Source: Pseudomonas extremaustralis (GTDB taxonomy: Bacteria; Pseudomonadota; Gammaproteobacteria; Pseudomonadales; Pseudomonadaceae). Taken from it: a DNA stretch of 64,000 bases. Every line of letters starts with the position of its first letter. The stretch's first letter is position 1. A program made the translations under genes and the position numbers. Below are positions 44,501 to 52,803 of the stretch, in pieces. The notes beneath the pieces are model-generated. The model was not told the DNA's origin, made no database searches, and saw nothing but the letters and a program-made list of their open reading frames with translations. The DNA lies in contig NZ_LT629689.1 of NCBI RefSeq assembly GCF_900102035.1, forward strand, positions 2,294,001 to 2,358,000, read 5' to 3'.

Positions 44501-45278
44501 GGGTCTGCGGGACGTTGGAACCCCAGGCGATGATGTAGTTGGAGTTGTACCAGTCGGCCGACTCCGGCACGTCGGTCTGCTCGCCCCACACCATCGGCGA
44601 GGCCGGTGGCAGGTCGCAGTACCAGTCGTAGAAGCTCAGGCACACGCCGCCGATCAGCGACAGGTAACGCGAACCCGCCGCATAGCTGACCATGGACATG
44701 GCCGGGATCGGCGAGAAGCCGACGATGCGGTCCGGGCCGTATTGCTTGATGGTGTAGACGTTGGAGGCGGCGATGATCTCGTTCACCTCCTCCCAGTTCG
44801 AGCGAATGAACCCCCCCATGCCGCGCTTGCTCTTATAGGAGTCGGCCTTGACCTTGTCCTCGACAATGCTCGCCCAGGCTTCCACCGGTGCGAGGGTCTG
44901 GCGTGCTTCACGCCACAGTTTGAGCAGCGGCTTGCGGATCTTCGGGTACTTGAGCCGGTTGGCGCTGTAGATGTACCAGCTGTAGCTCGCACCGCGCGGG
45001 CAGCCGCGCGGTTCGTGGTTGGGCAGGTCGTTGCGGGTGCGCGGGTAGTCGGTCTGCTGGGTTTCCCAGGTGATCAGGCCGTTCTTCACGTAGATCTTCC
45101 ACGAACACGAGCCGGTGCAGTTCACACCGTGGGTGGAACGCACGATCTTGTCGTACTGCCAGCGCGAACGGTAGACGTTTTCCCAGTCGCGGGACTCTTT
45201 GCGGGTCTCGCCGTGTCCATCGGAAAATTCGTTTTGTTTGCGGTTGAAGAACCGCAGTTGATCCAGCAAATGACTCAT
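41505..45278 (-). CDS. narG: Respiratory nitrate reductase alpha subunit
   Basis: 1257 residues, standard for NarG. The FS0 cluster ligands His50, Cys54 and Cys58 are visible in HGVNCTGSC, with the fourth Cys in EPRGCPRGASY. The molybdenum Asp lies in the NYIIAWGSN region, where WYNSNYIIAWGSNVPQTRTP is conserved. It reduces nitrate to nitrite with bis-MGD cofactor on the cytoplasmic side of the membrane. No Tat signal is present, as expected for membrane-bound NarG. It heads narGHJI within narK1K2GHJI. Confidence 0.96.
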   Translation of the reverse strand: MSHLLDQLRFFNRKQNEFSDGHGETRKESRDWENVYRSRWQYDKIVRSTHGVNCTGSCSWKIYVKNGLITWETQQTDYPRTRNDLPNHEPRGCPRGASYSWYIYSANRLKYPKIRKPLLKLWREARQTLAPVEAWASIVEDKVKADSYKSKRGMGGFIRSNWEEVNEIIAASNVYTIKQYGPDRIVGFSPIPAMSMVSYAAGSRYLSLIGGVCLSFYDWYCDLPPASPMVWGEQTDVPESADWYNSNYIIAWGSNVPQTRTPDAHFFTEVRYKGTKTVAITPDYSEVAKLTDLWLNPKQGTDAALAQAFNHVIFKEFHLDKPSAYFTDYAKRFTDLPVLVMLKPMTGFAPGAGFQPDRFLRASDLTGNLGQDNNPEWKTIALDESGELVSPQGSIGYRWGEKGKWNILAKEGGEGRAIDLKLSLIGGDVAEVAFPYFAGEAHEHFQHVAGDAVQFRRVPVHNVTLADGSVAKVASVFDLSAANLAIDRGLGGNNVAKDYDDASVPGTPAWQEAITGVSREKAIQIAREFADNADKTKGRSMIIVGAAMNHWYHMDMNYRGLINMLMLCGCVGQTGGGWAHYVGQEKLRPQCGWLPLAFGLDWNRPPRQMNGTSFFYGHSSQWRHEKMSMHDVLSPLADKSQFPEHALDYNIRAERAGWLPSAPQLNTNPLHICRDAAAAGMTPKDYVVKSWQDGSLRFACEQPDSPVNFPRNMFIWRSNLLGSSGKGHEYMLKYLLGTKNGVMNEDIGHSTECKPTEAEWVEDGAIGKLDLVTTLDFRMSSTCVYSDIVLPTATWYEKDDMNTSDMHPFIHPLSAAIDPAWESRSDWEIYKGIAKAFSAMSVGHLGVEQDLVTVPLMHDSVGELAQPFGGTDWKSAGVAPVPGKNAPNMAVVERDYPNIYKQFSSLGPMLEKLGNGGKGINWNTDEEVEFLGELNHHENDAGISHGRPKIDTAIDAAEVILSLAPETNGKVALKAWAALSEFTGIDHSHLAISKAHEAIRFRDIQAQPRKIISSPTWSGLEDEHVSYNAGYTNVHENIPWRTITGRQQFYQDHPWMQAFGEQLMSYRPPVNTKTIEGVKGKRSNGETEIVLNWITPHQKWGIHSTYSDNLLMLTLSRGGPIVWLSEIDAKRAGIEDNDWIECFNVNGALTARAVVSQRVKEGMVMMYHAQERIVNVPGSETTKTRGGHHNSVTRVVLKPTHMIGGYAQQAYGFNYYGTVGCNRDEFVVVRKMAKVDWLDGSTGDDLPRPLPTDIEEN

Positions 45279-45335
45279 GGTGCTTTCCTCATCAGGCGTG
45301 CCGTGGGGTGCGTTGCCCCGCGAATTCAGGTCGGA

Positions 45336-46733
45336 CTAGCAGGGGGTGGCGCAACCTTTGCGGGCGTACCACCACCAGGTCACGACGATGCAGCTCAGGT
45401 AGAAACCGACAAACATGTAGAAGGCCATCGCCGGGCTGCCGGTGGCGGCCATGGAAGTGCCGAAGGACTTGGGAATGAAGAACGCACCAAAGGCGCCCAT
45501 GGCCGAACTGAAGCCCAGCACGGCGGCGGACTCCTTGCCGGCGTCCTTGAGCGCCTGCTCGCGCTCGGCGGCGGATTTACCCGCGCTGGCTTTCTCGTGC
45601 TGGGTGCGGAAGATCACCGGGATCATGCGGAAGGTGGAGCCGTTGCCCACGCCGGTGGTGATGAACAGCAGCATGAACAGGCCCAGGAAGCCGTAGAAGT
45701 TGCCGCCCTGGTCGTTCGACGGCAGAAAGTGCAGCACGCCGAACACCATCACGATCATCAGCACGAAGTTCCACAGCGTCACCCGCGCGCCGCCCAGTTT
45801 GTCTGCCAGCCAGCCGCCCAAAGGGCGTACCAGCGCGCCGACCAGCGGGCCGAGGAAGGCGAATTTCAGCGCCACCACGTCGGGGAACGAGGTCTTGATC
45901 AGCAACGGGAACGCCGCCGAAAAGCCGATGAACGAACCGAAGGTCGCCAGGTACAACCAGCACATCAGCCAGTTGTGCTTGCGCTTGAAGATCACCGCCT
46001 GCTCGCTGAACGACGCGCGGGCGCTGGACAGGTCATTCATGCCGAACCAGGCGGCCACGGTGACGATAAGAATGAACGGCACCCAGATGAACCCGGCGTT
46101 CTGCAGCCACAGCTGGCTGCCATCGGGCAGGGTTTGCGCGTGCCCGCCGACCAGGCCGAACACCCCGAAGGTGATCACCAGCGGCACACAGAACTGCATC
46201 ACCGACACGCCCAGGTTGCCGAGCCCGGCGTTCAGGCCCAGGGCCGTGCCCTGTTGCGCCTTGGGGTAGAAGAAGCTGATGTTGGACATGCTGGAGGCGA
46301 AGTTGCCGCCGCCGAAGCCGCACAACAACGCGATTAACACAAACACGCTGTACGGGGTGTTGGGGTCTTGCACCGCGAAGCCCATCCACAGCGACGGTAG
46401 CAGCAGCGATGCGGTGCTCAGGGCGGTCCAGCGACGGCCGCCGAAGATCGGCACCATGAACGAGTAGAACACCCGCAAGGTCGCACCGGACAGGCCGGGC
46501 AACGCCGCCAGCCAGAACAGCTGGTCGGTGGTGAACGTAAAGCCGATGGCGTTGAGGCGCACGATCACCGTGCTCCACACCATCCACACGGCGAAGGCCA
46601 GGAGCAGCGCGGGAATCGAGATCCACAGGTTGCGGGTGGCGGTCTTTTTGCCGCTGGCGCCCCAGAACGCTGGATCTTCAGGGCGCCAGTCGTGAATCAC
46701 CGGGCCCGAATCGGGCTTTTGCGCGATGGACAT
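45336..46733 (-). CDS. narK2: Nitrate/nitrite transporter NarK2 type
   Basis: 465-residue MFS protein with 12 helices. Nitrate signatures include GLGNLGVSVMQF in helix 5 and FITTGVGNGSTFRMIP in helix 11; the insert GKSAAEREQALKDAG is typical of the type-2 antiporter branch. It exchanges nitrate for nitrite during respiration. Of two nearby ATGs, 46733 is preferred because AAGGAG lies 7 bases before it; the ATG at 46739 overlaps the upstream stop and has the site only one base away. Confidence 0.9.
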   Translation of the reverse strand: MSIAQKPDSGPVIHDWRPEDPAFWGASGKKTATRNLWISIPALLLAFAVWMVWSTVIVRLNAIGFTFTTDQLFWLAALPGLSGATLRVFYSFMVPIFGGRRWTALSTASLLLPSLWMGFAVQDPNTPYSVFVLIALLCGFGGGNFASSMSNISFFYPKAQQGTALGLNAGLGNLGVSVMQFCVPLVITFGVFGLVGGHAQTLPDGSQLWLQNAGFIWVPFILIVTVAAWFGMNDLSSARASFSEQAVIFKRKHNWLMCWLYLATFGSFIGFSAAFPLLIKTSFPDVVALKFAFLGPLVGALVRPLGGWLADKLGGARVTLWNFVLMIVMVFGVLHFLPSNDQGGNFYGFLGLFMLLFITTGVGNGSTFRMIPVIFRTQHEKASAGKSAAEREQALKDAGKESAAVLGFSSAMGAFGAFFIPKSFGTSMAATGSPAMAFYMFVGFYLSCIVVTWWWYARKGCATPC

Positions 46734-46735
46734 GT

Positions 46736-47992
46736 TCATGCTCCTTGGAGACGTTGGGCGGTGTTGCCCAGCAGCGGTTGTTTGCGGATTTCGCTGAGGT
46801 ACATCCAGGTCAGGGACACCCAGACCACGCCGTACATCAACATGAAGCAGGACGAGCGCACGCCGGTGAGGTCCACCAGGGCGCCAAACAGGATCGGCAG
46901 CACAAAGCCCCCGAGGCCGCCGGCCAGGCCGACGATGCCGGACACCGCGCCCATGTTCCGGGGGTAGTCATTGGCGATGTACTTGAACACCGAGGCCTTG
47001 CCGAACGCGAAGGCGATGCCCATCACGAACAGCAGCACGGTGAACAGAGTGGCGTTGAGGCCGATGTGGAAATCCAGCGGACCGTTGACGGTCATCACTT
47101 GCAGTTGGGTCTGCGGGTAGCTGAGCAGGAACAGGCAGATCCAGCTCACCCACAACACCCACCAGGTCACGCTCTGGGCGCCCCAGCGGTCGGACAGCCA
47201 ACCGCCGACCGCACGCAGCACGCCGCCGGGCAGGGAGAAACAGGCGGCCAGCAGCGCCGCGCTTTGCAGGCTGAAACCGTATTCCTGCACGTAGTACTTG
47301 GTCATCCACAACGCCAGGCCCACATAGCCGCCGAACACAATCGAGTAGTACTGGCAGTAGCGCCACACGGCCGGGTCTTTCAGGCAGCGCAGTTGCTCGC
47401 GCAAGGTGGCGCCGCCGGCACTGCGGTGGGCCTTGTTTTCGCTAGTGAGGAACCAGAACAGCAGCGCGGTGATAAACAGGATCGCGCCGAACACCTTGGG
47501 CACCAGGTGCCAGGTGCCGAGGGCGATCAGCGCCGGGGCGAGGAACTTGGTGACAGCCGCCCCGGCGTTACCGGCGCCGAACACGCCCATGGCAAAGCCC
47601 TGGTTGTCCTTGTCGAACCATTTGGCGACGTAGGCGATGCCCACCGAAAACGAACCGCCGGCCAGACCGACGAACAGGCCCAGCACCAGGAACTGCCAAT
47701 ACGCGGTGGCGTAGGTGATCAGGTACAGCGGCAGCACGCAGGCGAGCATCAGCAGGAAGAACACGATGCGCCCGCCGAAGCGGTCGGTCAGCAAGCCCAG
47801 TGGCAGGCGCACCAGGGAACCGGTCAAGACCGGCGTGGCGGCCAGCAGGCCGAACTGGGTTTCGTTGAGTTGCAGCAGCTCTTTGATGGGCACGCCGAGC
47901 ACGGCGAACATCATCCACACCATAAAGCAGACGGTGAAGGCCAGCGTGCTCATGCCCAGCACCAGGCCTTGTCGTATACGGGGTTGAGTCAC
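46736..47992 (-). CDS. narK1: Nitrate/proton symporter NarK1 type
   Basis: 418-residue MFS protein. Seen: LLTDRFGGRIVFFL at loop 2-3 and FGAGNAGAAVTKFLAP in helix 5, the nitrate signature of the type-1 branch. It imports nitrate with protons to start respiration. The start is put at GTG 47992, which has GGGAG 8 bases upstream. An ATG at 48019 would lie at the transcription start expected from the Anr-type box centred at 48059 (about 41 bases away), leaving no leader. It is the first gene of the nar structural operon. Confidence 0.85.
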   Translation of the reverse strand: MTQPRIRQGLVLGMSTLAFTVCFMVWMMFAVLGVPIKELLQLNETQFGLLAATPVLTGSLVRLPLGLLTDRFGGRIVFFLLMLACVLPLYLITYATAYWQFLVLGLFVGLAGGSFSVGIAYVAKWFDKDNQGFAMGVFGAGNAGAAVTKFLAPALIALGTWHLVPKVFGAILFITALLFWFLTSENKAHRSAGGATLREQLRCLKDPAVWRYCQYYSIVFGGYVGLALWMTKYYVQEYGFSLQSAALLAACFSLPGGVLRAVGGWLSDRWGAQSVTWWVLWVSWICLFLLSYPQTQLQVMTVNGPLDFHIGLNATLFTVLLFVMGIAFAFGKASVFKYIANDYPRNMGAVSGIVGLAGGLGGFVLPILFGALVDLTGVRSSCFMLMYGVVWVSLTWMYLSEIRKQPLLGNTAQRLQGA

Positions 47993-48052
47993 GATATGCG
48001 CTCCCAGAGGTGATTTCATGAGCGCAGGTTAGGGGCGACACCCCCGTGGAAC

Positions 48053-48066
48053 TTGACGCAGATCAA
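48053..48066. promoter_or_regulatory. Anr/Dnr-type box at narK1 promoter
   Basis: TTGACGCAGATCAA differs from TTGAT-N4-ATCAA at one position. Its centre is about 41 bases upstream of the likely narK1 transcription start, the standard activator position. Confidence 0.75.
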
Positions 48067-48104
48067 CGTCGGCCTGGGGGGTAAAAGGCTATGCTGACCC
48101 CACA

Positions 48105-48120
48105 TACCTCTAAGGAGGTA
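48105..48120. promoter_or_regulatory. NarL 7-2-7 site between narK1 and narX
   Basis: TACCTCTAAGGAGGTA is two inverted NarL heptamers (TACYYMT) spaced by 2 bases, the arrangement bound by NarL dimers. It should let nitrate-activated NarL stimulate narK1 and tune narXL. Confidence 0.8.
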
Positions 48121-48148
48121 GCCCCCATAACAAGACAAAGTCTTTATT

Positions 48149-48161
48149 TATCAATGGATTG
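48149..48161. promoter_or_regulatory. IHF site in narK1-narX region
   Basis: TATCAATGGATTG fits WATCARNNNNTTR exactly. IHF bending would bring NarL near the Anr-bound narK1 promoter, as known for P. aeruginosa narK1. Confidence 0.6.
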
Positions 48162-48303
48162 ATCTATGTTGCCGGCGTTTTCCCGTGGGAGGGTTGGCCG
48201 GCAATTCTTTAGAGGTAGTGCGCCGGGGATCGCGGTTTTACAGCTCGTTTTTCCTTTGCAGGTGCCGCCATGCCGATGTTCTCCCCCCTTCAGATCTGCC
48301 GTG

Positions 48304-50106
48304 ATGTTTAGCTGGCTGCGCAGTTCCCTGCCCGCGCGCGCCGGCCTGGCGGTGATCCTGATCGCTGTCCTGGCCCTGGCCAGTTCCTTGAGTGCCGGGC
48401 TGATCGCCTGGTTCAGCCAGGGCGACGCCGCCGCGATCAACACCGCCGGCTCCGTGCGCATGGAGACCTACCACCTCAGTTGGCGACTCGCCGCCGCCGC
48501 GCCGACGGCGGAAATCGACGCCATCATCCAGAGCCTGCAAGGGCGCCTCGACAGCGAGTCGCTCAAGGCGGTGCTGGAAGACGGCCCGCGCAGCGCCTTG
48601 CAACTGAGCTACCAACAGATCCAGCAACGCTGGAACGACGAGTTGCGCCCGGCGCTGGCACGCGGTGATACGGCGCTGTTCCAGGCCAGCGCGCCGGCGT
48701 TCGTCGAACAAATGAATCAATTCGTCAGCCTGTTGCAGCAACAGAGCGAACGCAAACAAGGCTGGCAACAAGGCATCCAGGGCCTGGCGCTGTTCAGCAC
48801 GCTGATCATCCTGCTGGTCGGCCTGTATGAGCTGCAGTACGGCGTGGTCAACCCCTTGCAGGAACTGGTGCAGGCTACCCGGCGCTTTCGCGATGGCGAT
48901 TTCAAGACCCGGGTCAACCACCGTTCCGAGGATGAGCTGGGGCAACTGGCCCTGAGCTTCAACACCATGGCCGAGACCATCGAGGCCTCCCACCGCACCC
49001 TGGAAAGCCAGGTGCGCCTCAAGACCCTCAACCTGCAACAAGCCAACGCCGCCCTCGAACTGCTGTACCAGAGCAGCCGCAGCCTGGCCACGCGCCTGGC
49101 CAATGCCGAAGGCCTGGACGAACTGATCCGACGCTTCCAGAAACGCCTGCCGGGGCTGCGCCTGTCGTTGTGCCTGCAAGGGCATTTCCTGGCGCCGGCC
49201 CAGCAGATGCTCTCCTTGAACGGGGGTGACAGCCGCAATATCTGCGCCCTCGGCGAGTGCGCCTCCTGCGATAAACACAAGGTGGCGCCGTCGCAGATAT
49301 TCAGCATCAGCAACCAGGGCTCGGAACTCGGCGAGCTCAAGGCCCACTTCGACGACGGCCATCCGCCCCAGGACTGGGAGAAGCAATTGATCCAGGCCCT
49401 GGCCAACCTGATCGGCACGTCGCTGTCGCTCAAACGCCAGCGCGAACAGGATCACCGTTTGCTGCTGCTCGACGAGCGCACCATCATCGCCCGCGAACTG
49501 CACGACTCCCTGGCGCAGGCGCTGTCCTACATGAAGCTGCAAGTGAGCCGCATGCAAACCCTGATCCGCCGTGGCGAACCGGTGGAAACCCTGGCCACCG
49601 TCACCGTCGAACTGCGCGACGGCCTGAACAATGCGTACCGGCAACTGCGCGAATTGCTCACCACCTTCCGCCTGCAAATCCACGATGCCGGGCTGGTGCA
49701 GGAGCTGTCGGACACCGCCGAAGAGTTTTCCCGGCGCGGCGAATTCCAGGTGCACCTGCACGTCGACGCGCTGGCCTTTCAGTTGTCGGCCAGCGAGCAG
49801 ATCCACTTGCTGCAAATCACCCGCGAAGCGCTGTCCAACTGCCTGCGCCATGCCCATGCGCAAAACGCCTGGCTGCAACTGCGCCAGGAGGGTGAAACCG
49901 TGAGCCTGTGCATCGAGGACGACGGTCGGGGTTTCTGCGGTGAGGTCAACCAGCGTGAACACCACGGCCTGACCATCATGGACGAGCGCGCACGCAGCCT
50001 GCACGGCCAACTCGACATCAGCCCTCGCGAGCCCCAGGGCACACGGGTGCAACTGCGCTTTCACCCGGAATTCCTCGGGCAACCCCTACAAGGCAACCCT
50101 GCATGA
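48304..50106 (+). CDS. narX: Nitrate/nitrite sensor histidine kinase
   Basis: 600 residues: a membrane helix, then the periplasmic nitrate-binding P-box (INTAGSVRMETYHLSWRL), second helix (LALFSTLIILLVGLYEL), HAMP, a central GAF-like module with Cys cluster CALGECASC, a HisKA_3 box (IIARELHDSLAQALSYMKLQ) and an ATPase domain (EDDGRGF). It phosphorylates NarL when nitrate is present. The ATG at 48304 is preferred to one at 48166, which would add a leader crossing the promoter region. The stop overlaps narL (ATGA). Confidence 0.93.
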   Translation: MFSWLRSSLPARAGLAVILIAVLALASSLSAGLIAWFSQGDAAAINTAGSVRMETYHLSWRLAAAAPTAEIDAIIQSLQGRLDSESLKAVLEDGPRSALQLSYQQIQQRWNDELRPALARGDTALFQASAPAFVEQMNQFVSLLQQQSERKQGWQQGIQGLALFSTLIILLVGLYELQYGVVNPLQELVQATRRFRDGDFKTRVNHRSEDELGQLALSFNTMAETIEASHRTLESQVRLKTLNLQQANAALELLYQSSRSLATRLANAEGLDELIRRFQKRLPGLRLSLCLQGHFLAPAQQMLSLNGGDSRNICALGECASCDKHKVAPSQIFSISNQGSELGELKAHFDDGHPPQDWEKQLIQALANLIGTSLSLKRQREQDHRLLLLDERTIIARELHDSLAQALSYMKLQVSRMQTLIRRGEPVETLATVTVELRDGLNNAYRQLRELLTTFRLQIHDAGLVQELSDTAEEFSRRGEFQVHLHVDALAFQLSASEQIHLLQITREALSNCLRHAHAQNAWLQLRQEGETVSLCIEDDGRGFCGEVNQREHHGLTIMDERARSLHGQLDISPREPQGTRVQLRFHPEFLGQPLQGNPA

Positions 50107-50750
50107 ACACACTCACCCGCCATCGCATTCTGCTGGTCGACGATCACCCGATGATGCGCCACGGCATGCGCCAGATACTCGAACTCGAAGACGACCTGCA
50201 GGTGGTCGGCGAAGCCGGCAACGGCCAGGAAGCCCTCGACCAGATCGAGAGCTTGCAACCGGACCTGGTGCTGCTGGACAACAACATGCCGCACATGAAC
50301 GGCGTGGAAACCTTGCGCCGCCTGCGCGCCATGCACTATGCGGGCAAGGTGCTGCTGTTTACCGTGTCCGACGCCGAAGACGACGTGCGCGACGCACTGC
50401 GCCTGGATGCCAATGGCTATCTGCTCAAGGACATGGAGCCGGAAATGGTGGTGGAGTACATCCGCGATGCGTTGCAGGGGGCGCTGGTGATCAGCCCCGG
50501 ACTGACCCGGGTACTGGCCCAGGCGCTGCGCTCGCCGCAACCCCATGCCGCAGTGGAATTGACCGAGCGCGAACGCCAGGTGCTGCGCACGATTGCCAGC
50601 GGGCATAGCAACAAGGTGATCGGGCACAAACTGGGGATCACCGAAGGCACGGTAAAAGTGCATGTGAAGAATCTGCTGCACAAGTTGGGATTGCGCTCGC
50701 GAGTGGAAGCGGCGGTTTGGGCGATGGAGCATTTGCGGCAGGTGGGATGA
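50103..50750 (+). CDS. narL: Nitrate response regulator
   Basis: 215 residues: a receiver with phospho-acceptor Asp in LVLLDNNMPHMNG and a LuxR-type helix-turn-helix (LTERERQVLRTIASGHSNKV, then LGITEGTVKVHVKNLLHKLG). It binds heptamer pairs such as that at 48105-48120 and activates nar genes in nitrate. It overlaps narX by 4 bases. Confidence 0.93.
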   Translation: MNTLTRHRILLVDDHPMMRHGMRQILELEDDLQVVGEAGNGQEALDQIESLQPDLVLLDNNMPHMNGVETLRRLRAMHYAGKVLLFTVSDAEDDVRDALRLDANGYLLKDMEPEMVVEYIRDALQGALVISPGLTRVLAQALRSPQPHAAVELTERERQVLRTIASGHSNKVIGHKLGITEGTVKVHVKNLLHKLGLRSRVEAAVWAMEHLRQVG

Positions 50751-50795
50751 AGGAACCACAGGTAGGAGCAAGCCTCCTTCCCCACACACAAATCC

Positions 50796-51510
50796 CATTG
50801 TGGGGGCTTGCTCCCGATAGCGGTGCATCGGTCAAGCATGTATTGGCTGACCCACCGTCATCGGGAGCAAGCCCCCTCCCACATTTTTAACCGGGTTCCG
50901 GCTATATGACCGCTTTGCCTGGGCTTTTGATCCGGGCTGGACTGGCTGATACACACAGATCCCTTTGTGGGAGGGGGCTTGCTCCCGATAGCGGTGCATC
51001 AGTCAAGCATGTATTGGCTGACCCACCGTCATCGGGAGCAAGCCCCCTCCCACATTTTTAACCGGGTTCCGGCTATATGACCGCTTTGCCTGGGCTTTTG
51101 ATCTGGGCTGGACTGGCTGATACACACAGATCCCTTTGTGGGAGGGGGCTTGCTCCCGATAGCGGTGCTTCGGTCAAGCATGTATTGGCTGACCCACCGT
51201 CATCGGGAGCAAGCCCCCTCCCACATTTTTAACCGGGTTCCGGCTATATGACCGCTTTGCCTGGGCTTTTGATCTGGGCTGGACTGGCTGATACACACAG
51301 ATCCCTTTGTGGGAGGGGGCTTGCTCCCGATAGCGGTGCATCGGTCAAGCATGTATTGGCTGACCCACCGTCATCGGGAGCAAGCCCCCTCCCACATTTT
51401 TAACCGGGTTCCGGCTATATGACCGCTTTGCCTGGGTTTTTGATCTGGGCTGGACTGGCTGATACACACAGATCCCTTTGTGGGAGGCAGCTTGCTCCCA
51501 CATCAGAGGT
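50796..51510. repeat. Tandem array of four 171-bp REPIN units plus a partial fifth
   Basis: The REP core GTGGGAGGGGGCTTG recurs at 50967, 51138 and 51309, with a variant at 51480, exactly 171 bases apart. The first copy (about 50796) has a 4-base deletion. Each unit holds two REPs in opposite orientation (core ... CATCGGGAGCAAGCCCCCTC) and an 80-base linker ending GATACACACAGATCCCTTT. Units differ by single bases such as CATCAG/CATCGG/CTTCGG. The array separates narL from dnr, and no gene was seen in the 825-base gap (50751-51575). Confidence 0.92.
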
Positions 51511-51575
51511 ACCCCCACGGAGGCATATGAACCGCGCTGCAAGCGGCCTACCATGCCCGGTCAGCGGAGGCCCTT

Positions 51576-52256
51576 ATGCTCACCCATCCCCACATCGTCC
51601 TAACCCTGCGCAGGCACCATCTGTTCAGCCAATTGCCCGAAAAAACTTTCCAGGATGTCTGCACCCTGGCCAGTCTCAAGCGCCTGCCCAACCACGCCCC
51701 GCTCATGCACCAGGGCGATGCCGCCGATCGGTTTTTCCTGCTGGTCAGCGGTCAGATCAAGCTGCACCGTGTCACCGGCGAAGGCCAGGAGCATCTGGTG
51801 GAGGTCATCCAGCCCGGCCAGACCTTCGCCGAAGCCCTGCTGTTCACCCAGGCCAAGGCGTACCCGGTCAGCGCCACTGCGCTCAAGGACAGTGTCCTGG
51901 TCAGTATCGAAGGCCAGCACTACCGCCGCGCCCTGGAGGATCAGCCAAAAATCTGCCTGGCGATCCTGGCGAGCATGAGCATCCACTTGCATCAACGCCT
52001 CAAGGATATCGACACCCTGAGCCTGGCCAACGCCAGTCGCCGGGTGATCAATTTCCTCTTCCAGGAGCGCGATACCGTCAGCGGCGAGGTGGTGCTGCAG
52101 GTGCCCAAGCGCCTGGTGGCGTCGAAGCTGGGGATCCAGCCGGAGACGTTTTCAAGAATCCTGCACCGGCTGGTGGAAGGCGGGTTGATCGAGGTGCAGC
52201 GGCGTACCATTCGGATCCTGTGCGAGAAAGGCTTGATGGGTTATCAAGCCGGTTGA
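51576..52256 (+). CDS. dnr: Dnr-type CRP/FNR regulator of denitrification
   Basis: 226 residues. Cyclic-nucleotide-like sensor domain at 10-130 (HQGDAADRFFLLVSGQIKLH) and HTH at 165-215 (LVASKLGIQPETFSRILHRL). The N-terminal Cys group that holds the iron-sulfur cluster in Anr is absent, which marks it as Dnr; Dnr senses nitric oxide through haem. It recognises TTGAT-N4-ATCAA sites, such as the one before nosR. It is convergent with nosL (one base apart). Confidence 0.9.
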   Translation: MLTHPHIVLTLRRHHLFSQLPEKTFQDVCTLASLKRLPNHAPLMHQGDAADRFFLLVSGQIKLHRVTGEGQEHLVEVIQPGQTFAEALLFTQAKAYPVSATALKDSVLVSIEGQHYRRALEDQPKICLAILASMSIHLHQRLKDIDTLSLANASRRVINFLFQERDTVSGEVVLQVPKRLVASKLGIQPETFSRILHRLVEGGLIEVQRRTIRILCEKGLMGYQAG

Positions 52257-52257
52257 C

Positions 52258-52773
52258 TCAGTGCCCGCTATGGGCCATTCCCGCGGGCTGCTGCAATAAC
52301 GCCAGATCGATCTGCTCGAACCGCAGCACCCGCCCACCGCTGTCGGCCGCGACCTTCTGTGCTTTCGCCTCATCGGCAAACGAGGCCAGCACTACGCCCA
52401 TCGCGCCCTTGAGCCCGGTGCCGATCACGTAAAAGGCGCTGCGGGCGTCGATCAGGTGCGCGTCGTTGGGCGAGTCCCACGGGCTGCGGCCCATGTCATG
52501 CACGTACAGCTTGGCGTCGTCATGGTGGTTTTCCGGTTGCAGCCACCAGCCGAGCATTTCGGCGGTGGAACAGAATTTCTTCACCCCGCTCCGCTCCACC
52601 ACTTGGCCCTTGGGCCCGGGAAATTCGCTGATCACCATGCCGCAGACGTGGCACTCATCGTTGCGATGAAACGCCACCGGCGATTCGCTGAAGCCCGACT
52701 CCGGCACCTTGTCGCAGGCGGTCACCAACAAGCCGACCAACAAGGCCGCGATTACCCGTGTCTTGAAACCCAT
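52258..52773 (-). CDS. nosL: Nitrous oxide reductase copper accessory lipoprotein
   Basis: 171-residue lipoprotein: signal peptide with lipobox LVTAC, then the conserved copper-site region DECHVCGMVISEFPGPKG and a C-terminal KKFCSTAEMLGWW. NosL binds Cu+ and delivers it for NosZ assembly. The ATG at 52773 has GGAG 8 bases upstream and begins the signal peptide. Confidence 0.92.
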   Translation of the reverse strand: MGFKTRVIAALLVGLLVTACDKVPESGFSESPVAFHRNDECHVCGMVISEFPGPKGQVVERSGVKKFCSTAEMLGWWLQPENHHDDAKLYVHDMGRSPWDSPNDAHLIDARSAFYVIGTGLKGAMGVVLASFADEAKAQKVAADSGGRVLRFEQIDLALLQQPAGMAHSGH

Positions 52774-52803
52774 ATCACTCACTCCAACCGTCATAAAAAA
52801 TCC

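Noticed and set aside
42291..46337. A very long open frame on the plus strand opposite narG and narK2
   Set aside because: It mirrors the codon positions of narG and narK2, has no ribosome site, and its product is full of His, Gln and Arg without domains. It is a by-product of GC-rich coding.
50796..51510. Regularly spaced repeats resembling a CRISPR array
   Set aside because: The 171-bp unit is conserved throughout, including the part between REPs, so there are no unique spacers, and there are no cas genes.
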